Part shown: positions 1 through 6,051 of the stretch, one piece after another | Layout of the letters: every line of letters begins with the position of its first letter | How positions within the stretch are numbered: position 1 is the first letter of the stretch | Source: DATKYV01 sp035528275 | Lineage (GTDB): Bacteria > Acidobacteriota > Terriglobia > UBA7540 | Length of the DNA stretch: 8,155 nucleotides | Reading direction: 5' to 3' | Assembly (NCBI GenBank): GCA_035528275.1 | Contig: DATKYV010000254.1 | Span: forward strand, 1-8,155 | Translations under genes and position numbers: made by a program | Notes under the pieces: model-generated | Seen by the model: the letters and a program-made list of their open reading frames with translations, nothing else | Database searches by the model: none | What the model was told of the DNA's origin: nothing

Positions 1-684
1 GATGGTGTAGTGCATTTCGGGCGAGCGCATATAGGCGAAGCGAAACAAGCCGTCGCCGTCTTTGTTGATGCAGGCTGCGATGTCGTCATGGGTGTTGAGA
101 AGAATTCCGACGCCGCTCGAGGCCATCCAGAAAGGCGTGGCGTGGTTGGAGGTGGCGAGAAATGGGTCAGCGTTCCACTCGGCCGTTTCGAGCGGCCACT
201 GGTGCGCGGCCGTGACCTCCCCACCGTACCAGTGGCCTGCTGAAGCGAGCGCAAAACTTTCGCCTATCCGCTCGACTTCCGACACTCCTTCAACTCTCGC
301 GTGTACGTGGATTTGGTCGGGCAGTACTCGGACGCGATATGTGACCACCACCCCATCGCGCGACGTCCCAACGCGCAGTTCGAGCGACGCGCCTTTCTGT
401 GCGAGACTGAGTAATCGTTTCATCGGCGCCGTTTGCGCGTTTGCGACCAAGAACCCGCCCCCTTCCTCGGGCGCGGCCAACACAATCTTTCCCCCCCGCC
501 GGACTTCAAAACGGAAAGGGGCTCTGTGCACTAACAGGGTGTATCTCTCGGTCGCGGCTTCAATGTAGTCTGCGTGGTCACTGAGTTTCATTTGTCCCCA
601 AGCCGGCAGATTGAGACAGAGGATAATCCCGAGAGCACAAGTCAGGCGGTAAATTGGGGGGATGCACCGAACGGGAATCGACAT
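1..684 (-). CDS. GH31-type glycosidase, N-terminal part (runs off the left edge)
   Basis: The reading frame is open from ATG at 684 to base 1 (228 codons, no stop), so only the N-terminal part is here. Residues 1-31 look like a Sec signal peptide: a basic start, a hydrophobic stretch, then PAWG before QMK as a likely signal peptidase I site, implying export. The rest is a beta-rich domain. Residues 150-166 read GHWYGGEVTAAHQWPLE; a W-Y-G-G-E then H-Q-W-P-L pattern is typical of the N-terminal beta domain of glycoside hydrolase family 31 enzymes, closest in my memory to the MYORG-like branch. The catalytic barrel with its Asp nucleophile would lie left of the window, so activity cannot be judged. 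I chose ATG 684 because it includes the signal peptide; Met31 (591) would remove it. A GGAGAAGAGG stretch lies about 11 bases upstream. It follows the propeller gene by 40 nt on the same strand, probably as one transcript. GH31 is probable; the exact substrate is unknown. Confidence 0.72.
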   Translation of the reverse strand, partial: MSIPVRCIPPIYRLTCALGIILCLNLPAWGQMKLSDHADYIEAATERYTLLVHRAPFRFEVRRGGKIVLAAPEEGGGFLVANAQTAPMKRLLSLAQKGASLELRVGTSRDGVVVTYRVRVLPDQIHVHARVEGVSEVERIGESFALASAGHWYGGEVTAAHQWPLETAEWNADPFLATSNHATPFWMASSGVGILLNTHDDIAACINKDGDGLFRFAYMRSPEMHYTI

Positions 685-724
685 CGCGAGCGCAACCTCT
701 TCTCCGAAAGGAGTAATTCCATCA

Positions 725-1714
725 TTACTGCTTCCCGGGGGAAATCTCGAGTACCGGGTCGGGGCCGCCACCGGGGAGGGTCTTGAGGACGCGCACCACC
801 TTTTGCTCCGCCACGTTTACAACATAAACTTCGTCGTCCCATTGGGCGGAAGCGAACGCAAGTTTCCCGTCCGGTGATAGATTGAGTGAAACAAGCCTGT
901 TGGGAACGGGAATCTCAGCAATGACTTTTCGGCTCCGGGCATCGGCGAAGCCAATCTTCTGGCCTTGGAGCAGGGCATAGACCAACGTGCGGTCGTCCGG
1001 GGTGATGCCAAGGCGCACAGGGCCTTCGCCGGTCTTGATGTCGGCGACGCGTTTCCTTTGCTCCGTATCGATCACAGAAATTGAGCCTCCCTCGCGGTTC
1101 GCTACGTAGAGCACCTTCCCGTCGTTCGACAGCACACTGCCCTCGGGGCGCTCACCGACGGGAATCACCTTCACTTTGCCGGTCGTGAGATTGATGGCCG
1201 AAACGCTTGCCGAGCGGCTGTTGCTCACGTACGCCCACTTGCCGTCTCGGCCCAGCTTGACGATGTGGGAGGTCTTCCCGTTCGTGTTGTACGTCTTCAG
1301 CACCCGGCGGGCGGCCGGATCGATGGCCAGAAGTTGGTCGGGATTCTCCGTGGTGACGTAGAGCCGCTTCCCCTCCCGGTCAATATCGATGCCGTGCGGC
1401 CGGTGGTATTTGCCGAGAGCAATCTCCCCCACGTTCTTGCGCGTCCGCAGGTCCACAATCGAAACGGTGTTGCCACCCTCGCCGGTCACTTCGATCGCCA
1501 TGGTTCCGTTGTCCGTGGTGTAGGCATACCGCCCGTCGGGCGAGAGCACCATCTCGTGAGGATGCTTGCCCACCGGGACACCCGCCAGGTGCTCGCCTTC
1601 CATCGTGTAGAAATCCAACGAACTCGCCCCCTTGTGGGATACGAGCAATAATCTTTCCTGCGCGGCGAGCGGTGAAATGACAAGGAACCAGATTAAAGGA
1701 ATGAATCGAATCAT
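725..1714 (-). CDS. Secreted YVTN-family beta-propeller protein
   Basis: This encodes 329 residues. It starts with a Sec signal peptide (MIRFIPLIWFLVISPLAAQ, likely cut after AAQ or nearby), so it should act in the periplasm or outside the cell. The mature part is a series of about 40-residue repeats of the YVTN/cytochrome-d1-like propeller type, each with an SPDG or DGK turn followed by a strand such as YAYTT, LYVTT, AYVSN, LYVAN or LAFAS, and then S-V/I-D. Six to seven blades are visible. Such proteins usually serve as binding or scaffold domains, and some relatives are lactonases; no catalytic residues can be assigned here. I prefer the ATG at 1714 over an upstream start at 1753, because 1714 begins the signal peptide and has GGAG seven bases before it. 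The stop is TAA at 727-725, 40 nt before the GH31 gene, so a shared transcript and an extracellular sugar-related role are plausible, but inferred. Confidence 0.85.
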   Translation of the reverse strand: MIRFIPLIWFLVISPLAAQERLLLVSHKGASSLDFYTMEGEHLAGVPVGKHPHEMVLSPDGRYAYTTDNGTMAIEVTGEGGNTVSIVDLRTRKNVGEIALGKYHRPHGIDIDREGKRLYVTTENPDQLLAIDPAARRVLKTYNTNGKTSHIVKLGRDGKWAYVSNSRSASVSAINLTTGKVKVIPVGERPEGSVLSNDGKVLYVANREGGSISVIDTEQRKRVADIKTGEGPVRLGITPDDRTLVYALLQGQKIGFADARSRKVIAEIPVPNRLVSLNLSPDGKLAFASAQWDDEVYVVNVAEQKVVRVLKTLPGGGPDPVLEISPGKQ

Positions 1715-2031
1715 CGGCTTACTCCGTCCGAGAGTACCAGGATTTGGTGTCATGCCCCAGGTGAGGCCCTACGGCGCGCCGCGGTCTGTGGCCGCCGACA
1801 GGTCAGCTTCGGGGCCAATCCGGCATTCCAGCCCCGTCATGATACACCCAGAGCGCCACTCTTACCGCGCCGCCCTTCATGAGCGATGCCGTGGATACAA
1901 TCTGAATGCGGATGGGGGAGATGGAGCGACTTGCGATTTTCTGTTTCATGCGGAATGGGCTTAAACGAAATGTGGCTCCGGGACGCCGAGAACTCTGCGC
2001 AGGTAAGCCGATCGCGGCCTCAAGCCAGCCG
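1715..2031. other. Intergenic spacer, no convincing gene
   Basis: These 317 bases separate the SPASM gene stop from the propeller start. They hold a perfect 10-base palindrome CGGCGCGCCG at 1772-1781 and a minus-strand open frame from ATG 1949 to about 1803 (48 codons) that has no ribosome binding site and no recognisable product. I see no clear intrinsic terminator after the SPASM gene and no good -35/-10 pair for the propeller gene, although a promoter for the latter is expected somewhere here. Confidence 0.5.
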
Positions 2032-3282
2032 CTACACCTGGCGCGTCGGGCCGAACACGTCAGCGATTTGGACGAGGCTGTCGCGGACCAGCTGGTCAAC
2101 GCGGGTGGTGACGGTGCCGCCGCTTGCCCCGGCGAGCAGGCTTTCGGCGGGATCGTACTGGCCGAGGATGACGAGTTCGTTCGGCTTCCGGGCGTTGCGC
2201 ACCACTTCGTCCCAGACGTGCTGATTGTAGACGCAGCCCGGGTCGCCGGCCTGCACGTCGTCCGTATAGCTCAGCGCGCGCGCCCGGCATCCTCCGCAGT
2301 AGGCGCGGAAGTCGCACACCACGCAGTGGTCGCCGCGATCTTCGCGGTTGGAGAGCAGGTCGAAGTAGGAGTTTTCCCAGGCCTCGGTCAGCTTCTGGCG
2401 TCGCACGTCCCCCAGCACCACGGAAGACATGTAGACGCACGGCGTGACTTTACCGTTCTGTTGGATCGAGCAGTAGCAGCGCCCCGCGCCGCAGCCGCCA
2501 ATATATTTGGAGAGAACCTTCGCCTGCTTCCCTTTGCCCTTCCCCGCGTGAGCCGTGGCCATGAATCCGTCCGCCGGGCCGTGCAAAATGCAGGCGCGCG
2601 CAAACTGCGGCGCCGTTGACATGATCGAGATCTTGCCCTCCTGCAGGTGGCGGTTGAGAAGCCGGATAAGGGTTTCTCGTTCGGACGGAGTGATATCCAT
2701 TTCCACCATGTCTTGCCCGCGGCCCACGGGGATGAAGTTGAAGTGCACAAACGTTGTGCAGCCCAGGTCCTTGGCAAGGTTGATCATCGCTTCGGCGTGG
2801 TGGAGGTTCAGCCGCGTCAGGCAGGCGGCCATGCCGGCGCGCAGGCCCGGAGTGGAGGCGGCGTTCCTGATGCCCGCGACTGTCCGCTTCCACGCGCCCT
2901 CCAGGCCGCGAAAACGGTCGTGTTCTTCCGGGATGATGGAATCGAGCGAAACTTCCACGTACTTGACGCCGGATTCCACCAGCCGCTGGCAAACTTCTTT
3001 GCTCAGCAGCGTTCCGTTCGTGGCGACGGTCGTATGAACGCCACGCTTCTTGGCGTGCTCGAGAACTTTCCAGACGTCCTTGGTCACCAGGGGCTCGCCT
3101 CCGGCAATGGCCAGGAAGGGCACGTACTCGTCCGCCATCTGGTCCACGAGGTCGAGTTTCAGCTCGGTGGGGAGTTCATCGGGTGCGGGTTTGTGACCTG
3201 CCTCCTGGTAGCAATGCTTGCAGGTCAGATTACAGGCCTGCGTGTAGTTCCAAGTCATAGCCTGAACTGCCCCCGCCGACAT
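2032..3282 (-). CDS. Radical SAM/SPASM domain protein
   Basis: This is a 416-residue radical SAM enzyme. Numbered from ATG 3282, residues 17-24 read CNLTCKHC, the CxxxCxxC motif that binds the SAM-cleaving [4Fe-4S] cluster, followed by Y25. GGEP at 61-64 is the SAM amino-group motif. The C-terminal SPASM region carries C264, C269, C271, C282, C320, C323, C329, C332 and C350, in the pattern CGAGxCYC...TPCVYM...CxxCxxxxxCGGCRARA...DPGC, enough for two auxiliary clusters. This pattern and VGRG near residue 187 resemble AhbD/NirJ and PqqE-like enzymes, which act on haem precursors or peptides; the real substrate is unknown. A tail of about 60 residues follows the last Cys. The frame stays open to a GTG at 3342, but that codon lies inside an inverted repeat, so I prefer ATG 3282; ATG 3258 is also possible, and none has a strong Shine-Dalgarno. 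It lies downstream of the Tes-like gene, separated by a terminator-like hairpin. Confidence 0.85.
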   Translation of the reverse strand: MSAGAVQAMTWNYTQACNLTCKHCYQEAGHKPAPDELPTELKLDLVDQMADEYVPFLAIAGGEPLVTKDVWKVLEHAKKRGVHTTVATNGTLLSKEVCQRLVESGVKYVEVSLDSIIPEEHDRFRGLEGAWKRTVAGIRNAASTPGLRAGMAACLTRLNLHHAEAMINLAKDLGCTTFVHFNFIPVGRGQDMVEMDITPSERETLIRLLNRHLQEGKISIMSTAPQFARACILHGPADGFMATAHAGKGKGKQAKVLSKYIGGCGAGRCYCSIQQNGKVTPCVYMSSVVLGDVRRQKLTEAWENSYFDLLSNREDRGDHCVVCDFRAYCGGCRARALSYTDDVQAGDPGCVYNQHVWDEVVRNARKPNELVILGQYDPAESLLAGASGGTVTTRVDQLVRDSLVQIADVFGPTRQV

Positions 3283-3335
3283 GGTACTCGGCTTGACTTC
3301 TCCGAGGAGGAGGTGAAACTCCCGCAAAAGCAAAT

Positions 3336-3361
3336 GGGCCACCCGCTGAAGCAGGTGGCCC
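3336..3361 (-). terminator. Terminator-like hairpin between the two radical SAM genes
   Basis: The arms GGGCCACC (3336-3343) and GGTGGCCC (3354-3361) are perfect complements, and after one C/A mismatch GCT and AGC extend the stem to a tiny loop. Read on the minus strand, the stem is followed by ATTTGCTTTTGC, an interrupted T-rich tract. It begins 28 bases past the TAA of the upstream reading frame (3392-3390). This looks like an intrinsic terminator or a partial, attenuating one that would lower expression of the SPASM gene. It also overlaps the GTG at 3342 and argues against that start. Confidence 0.5.
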
Positions 3362-3389
3362 GAGTTGATTCTTGCGCGCTTCCGGGGGA

Positions 3390-4277
3390 TTAGACGCTAA
3401 CCTTCTCCGGTTCTCCCACCGGATTCGAACCGCCAATCTGAACAAGGTCCACTTTGGGTTTCTTGAGAACCATCTCCTCGTAGACCTGGCGGGCTTGCTG
3501 AGCTTCCCACGCCGCCTTTCTCCGCGCTTTTTCTTCCTCGGCGGCGGTCATGGGGACGTCGTGTTCTTTGGAGCGAACCCGCGCGGCATCCACGGGATTG
3601 ACCTGAAGTGAATGCTGGGTCGAACCCAACTGAACGGCTTTCCCCTTGGCGTAGATTTCGTGCTTGCCGTGTGTCTTGTACCACTCGGCGACCGTGGCGT
3701 TCTTGTACATGTTCTCGATGATGTTCCGCCATCCGATGCCGGTGTTGTAGGCGCAGAAGGAAATCTCGCCGAGCTGCGTCGCATAGGGGATGATGCACAT
3801 CTCGGTGCGACGGAAATCGTAGTTGAACAGATCCTGGAACCACATACCGGCGATGAAGAGGAAATTCCAGGGGTCCGAGCGGCGCTTCAGGGCATCCTCG
3901 ATCGTGCGGTCGGGACTGGAATCGCCGTACTTCTTCTTGGTTTCACCGGTCAGCGCGTATGACTTGTCAAACTTCTTCAGCAGGTCGATGAGCGCCAAGC
4001 TGGGCGGCGCGGCGAAGGGCTTGTAGTTCTTCAGCAGCGCCAGGCCCATCATGAGGTTTGACATCCATTTGCCGCGTCCCGCGTCGGTGATCTTCTGAAT
4101 GTCGCCGACCAAGCTCGGGATATCCAGGAACTGCGGTACCGGCGCCCACTCCTTGTTCTCCTTGTTGATCATCAGCGCCGTGCCCACGCCGCAGTTCGGG
4201 TGGCAGCCGCAGCTCACCTGACCCCACTGGGCCTCGGGCCCATGGACGAGGTCGGCAAAGTCGGCGAAAGCGCCCAT
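3390..4277 (-). CDS. C-terminal half of the frameshifted Tes/MSS-like radical SAM protein
   Basis: This open frame of 295 codons continues the protein begun at 5467, in another frame. Residues 22-32 read SCGCHPNCGVG, the CxCHPxC auxiliary-cluster motif typical of tetraether-synthase-like radical SAM proteins, with a further pair of cysteines C161 (MCIIPYA) and C175 (SFCAYN) that matches the 'CxxHYA...PFCxYN' end motif of the family. The ATG at 4277 shares an A with the TGA of the preceding frame (TGATG), which mimics translational coupling. I do not believe it is a natural start: 50 further family-like residues (FQPVSFTGRDEDITPERR onward) are encoded in this same frame upstream of it, from 4427. 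After CAYN the protein runs about 115 residues further, including a Lys/Glu/Ala-rich helical stretch at about 240-275 (AEEEKARRKAAWEAQQAR) likely to form a coiled coil. If the two halves are joined the protein is about 691-692 residues. Translated alone it would lack the SAM-cluster domain and could not be active. Confidence 0.8.
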   Translation of the reverse strand: MGAFADFADLVHGPEAQWGQVSCGCHPNCGVGTALMINKENKEWAPVPQFLDIPSLVGDIQKITDAGRGKWMSNLMMGLALLKNYKPFAAPPSLALIDLLKKFDKSYALTGETKKKYGDSSPDRTIEDALKRRSDPWNFLFIAGMWFQDLFNYDFRRTEMCIIPYATQLGEISFCAYNTGIGWRNIIENMYKNATVAEWYKTHGKHEIYAKGKAVQLGSTQHSLQVNPVDAARVRSKEHDVPMTAAEEEKARRKAAWEAQQARQVYEEMVLKKPKVDLVQIGGSNPVGEPEKVSV

Positions 4278-5467
4278 CAGCGAAATGGGGAACCAGTCGC
4301 GGGTGGGCTCGGTGATTCCAACCTGCTTCTTGACGTCGGCGGCGAGGTGGGAAAGCGTGTAGCGCTGCCGCAGTCGCCGCTCGGGAGTGATGTCCTCGTC
4401 GCGGCCCGTGAACGAGACGGGCTGGAAAAGGCCACGAAGGCGATTTTCTTGGGGTTCTCCCGGGCGAAGTTGATGATGGGACCGACCTGATCGTTGTTCA
4501 CGCCATTGACGAGGGTGATGACCAGGATGATCTCAATCCCCGCCTCGTGCATGTTTTCGATGGCCCGCAGTTTCACGTCAAACAGGTTGCCCGCCTGGCG
4601 GTGGCTGTTGGCGTCGTTGCCGATTCCGTCGAACTGCAGGAACGCGTAGCGGAGCCCGGCGTCGAAGGCGCGTCGGCAGAAATCCTTGCTCTTGGCGAAC
4701 TCGATGCCGTTGGTGGCCGCCTGGACGCTGTTGTAGCCCAGCTTGCGCGCGTACCGCACGGCGTCGACGAAATAGGGCGACATCGTGGGCTCGCCGCCCG
4801 AAAACTGTACGGACATCTGCCGCCGCGGCTTGATCTGGAGCGCGTTGTCCAGGATCTCCTTGACGTCTTCCCATGTCAGTTCGTGGACGAAGCCCACCTG
4901 GTTGGCGTCCATGAAGCAGGGGTCGCACATCATGTTGCAGCGGTTGGTAAGGTCGACGGTCAAAACTGAGCCGCGGCCGTGCTTGATGGTGCTCGATCCA
5001 TGATTGTGCAACCTCTCGTCGTTGTGGGCCCGGATGTCGCGCCCGGGGAAGTTCTTCTCGACCCACGCCAGGAAGTTGACGTCCACGGCCATCATGTCTT
5101 CGTAGTGCCCGTGGATGGGACAGTCCTTCACCATCCACACCTGGCCGTCGCGCTCGATGATATTGGCTTTGACCTCGCCGACTTTCTCATTGAGGAGCGA
5201 GCGCCAATTCTTTTCGCCACTCAGGATCTTCTCGCGAGCATCTTTCACACACCCCGGACACAGCGAGTCGGTGGTCCGGGGCCATCCCAGTTGAGGCTTG
5301 GTTTTTTGCCAGGACTTCAGAAGCGGCTTTTCCGACCACTTCGGCGTGAAAGATGGATTGGGCTTGTATTTGTTGAAGAACTGAATCGAATCGAACGCAG
5401 CCCCGGCCGTCAACGTGACAGCCCTGTCCACGTATTTCATCAGCCGCTGACCTTTGATTCTCGGCAT
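4277..5467 (-). CDS. N-terminal half of Tes/MSS-like radical SAM protein, frameshifted
   Basis: Apparent 396-residue product; only residues 1-347 look genuine. The order of motifs is LCPGC at 69-73 and DCPIHG at 115-120 (a paired Cys site that may hold an auxiliary metal), CNMMCDPCF at 177-185 (the radical SAM cluster), SGGEPT at 223-228, and a barrel rich in family-like strands (FLQFDGIG; ILVITLVNGVN). From memory this is the architecture of archaeal tetraether synthase (Tes) and its bacterial homologues, which join the ends of two lipid chains by radical C-C coupling to give membrane-spanning lipids. After F347 the sequence changes to Ser/Arg/Pro-rich out-of-frame residues, while the other frame continues the family sequence. 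I use ATG 5467, preceded by GAGAGG eight bases upstream; Met10 (5440) is less likely. It is the first gene of a minus-strand block, with a structured leader. Other family members act on unrelated substrates, so the lipid role is an inference. Confidence 0.8.
   Translation of the reverse strand: MPRIKGQRLMKYVDRAVTLTAGAAFDSIQFFNKYKPNPSFTPKWSEKPLLKSWQKTKPQLGWPRTTDSLCPGCVKDAREKILSGEKNWRSLLNEKVGEVKANIIERDGQVWMVKDCPIHGHYEDMMAVDVNFLAWVEKNFPGRDIRAHNDERLHNHGSSTIKHGRGSVLTVDLTNRCNMMCDPCFMDANQVGFVHELTWEDVKEILDNALQIKPRRQMSVQFSGGEPTMSPYFVDAVRYARKLGYNSVQAATNGIEFAKSKDFCRRAFDAGLRYAFLQFDGIGNDANSHRQAGNLFDVKLRAIENMHEAGIEIILVITLVNGVNNDQVGPIINFARENPKKIAFVAFSSPSRSRAATRTSLPSGDCGSATRFPTSPPTSRSRLESPSPPATGSPFR
4426..4430 (-). 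other. Frameshift site inside the Tes-like gene
   Basis: Minus-strand reading is GCC TTT TCC AGC at the run of four T (4429-4426). The frame up to TTT is in phase with the N-terminal half. A codon beginning at 4427 (TTC CAG CCC) is in phase with the C-terminal half, giving FQPVSFTGRD. Removing two T, or inserting one base, makes one 691-692 codon gene. The gene length 5467 to 3390 is 2078 bases, two more than a multiple of three. There is no canonical slippery heptamer, so a mutation or a sequencing/assembly error is more likely than programmed frameshifting. Confidence 0.8.
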
Positions 5468-5484
5468 GGTCTTAACCTCTCAAT

Positions 5485-5518
5485 TGGGATGATTCCCAGC
5501 CGTCCTTTCATGAACGGC
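5485..5518 (-). promoter_or_regulatory. Two adjacent hairpins in the leader of the Tes-like gene
   Basis: On the minus-strand transcript, GCCGT and ACGGC (arms at 5518-5514 and 5503-5499, loop of 10) form one hairpin. TGGGA and TCCCA (5498-5494 and 5489-5485, loop ATCA) form a second directly after it. The second ends 7 bases before the GAGAGG ribosome site at 5478-5473. They could influence translation start or mRNA stability. The stems are only five base pairs each, so chance is possible. Confidence 0.35.
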
Positions 5519-5625
5519 CCAAATCTCGAAGCAGGAACACAACGGAACGCAGTGTGGTACTCGTCTGCGCAAACACCGCCGCGTTGCTCTTTTCCTTACC
5601 CCTATTGTTTTTCTAGCGGTCATCC

Positions 5626-5643
5626 CCGGGGCTCTCGCCCCGG
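5626..5643 (-). promoter_or_regulatory. Strong GC hairpin in the intergenic region
   Basis: CCGGGGC (5626-5632) and GCCCCGG (5637-5643) are perfect seven-base arms around a four-base loop (TCTC, or GAGA in the minus-strand transcript). The GAGA loop on a GC stem is a GNRA tetraloop and therefore very stable as RNA. No T tract follows on either strand, so it is not a typical terminator. It may be a leader structure or a DNA operator for the radical SAM block. Confidence 0.4.
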
Positions 5644-6051
5644 ACAGCCCTGAGCTTCAATCCACTTTTCTGCAGTGCTGGGTGTCAGCGAAACGGAAGC
5701 TCATTGTCCGCGTTTTGGAAGCCCAGCAGAAACGAAGGGACCATACCCTCGGAGAACACACTCTAGGGAATCGGCGGGGTGGGGAGTAAGGACTTTGCGC
5801 CGAACGGTTGTTTTGGAAGGTCGGACGGTACAAAAAGTCATTCGAGCGGAACTGTGGCAATCTCCTTAGAAATCAATATGTTGCCTCATACTTCAAGGTT
5901 TGATTCTCCAGGGCGTGTGGTTGGCGAGATTCCTCTCCCTCCATCGTCCACCGGTGTGGGCGCTTCCAGAGAATCCGGCTCATTACTCTGCGCTTTACAA
6001 ATCCATGGCATTCGTCTAGCCTTCGGGGCAACTGCACACGCGAGGTGACCA

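Larger units (their letters stand above)
5468..6051. other. Divergent intergenic region with several inverted repeats
   Basis: This 584-base gap separates the minus-strand radical SAM block from the plus-strand sugar genes and must hold promoters for both. Both strands have short open frames (for example 67 codons at 5860-5657 minus and 64 codons at 5675-5869 plus), but they lack ribosome sites and protein-like composition. Inverted repeats crowd the side next to the radical SAM gene: 5485-5498, 5499-5518, 5626-5643 and 5651-5703. I found no convincing -35/-10 pair on either strand. Confidence 0.5.

Noticed and set aside
62..568. Plus-strand 168-codon ORF across the left edge.
   Set aside because: It is antisense to the GH31 frame, which has a signal peptide and family motifs; the plus-strand product is Ser/Thr/Pro/Arg-rich noise.
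1803..1949. Minus-strand 48-codon ORF downstream of the SPASM gene, a possible RiPP precursor (MKQKIASRS start, ends MPDWPRS).
   Set aside because: No ribosome binding site, no Cys and no clear leader/core layout. It lies after, not before, the radical SAM gene, and its composition is close to that of non-coding DNA.
4426..4430. Programmed ribosomal frameshift to make the full Tes-like protein.
   Set aside because: The site GCC TTT TCC is not a canonical slippery heptamer, and I see no clear downstream stimulatory structure. A mutation or sequence error is simpler.
5440..5511. Minus-strand 23-codon ORF (MKGRLGIIPIER start) overlapping the start of the Tes-like gene, as a regulatory upstream ORF.
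   Set aside because: No ribosome binding site upstream of its ATG. Its TGA overlaps an internal Met10 codon, but this is easily chance.
5657..5869. Short ORFs on both strands in the divergent intergenic region.
   Set aside because: They overlap each other, lack ribosome sites and show no domain-like sequence.
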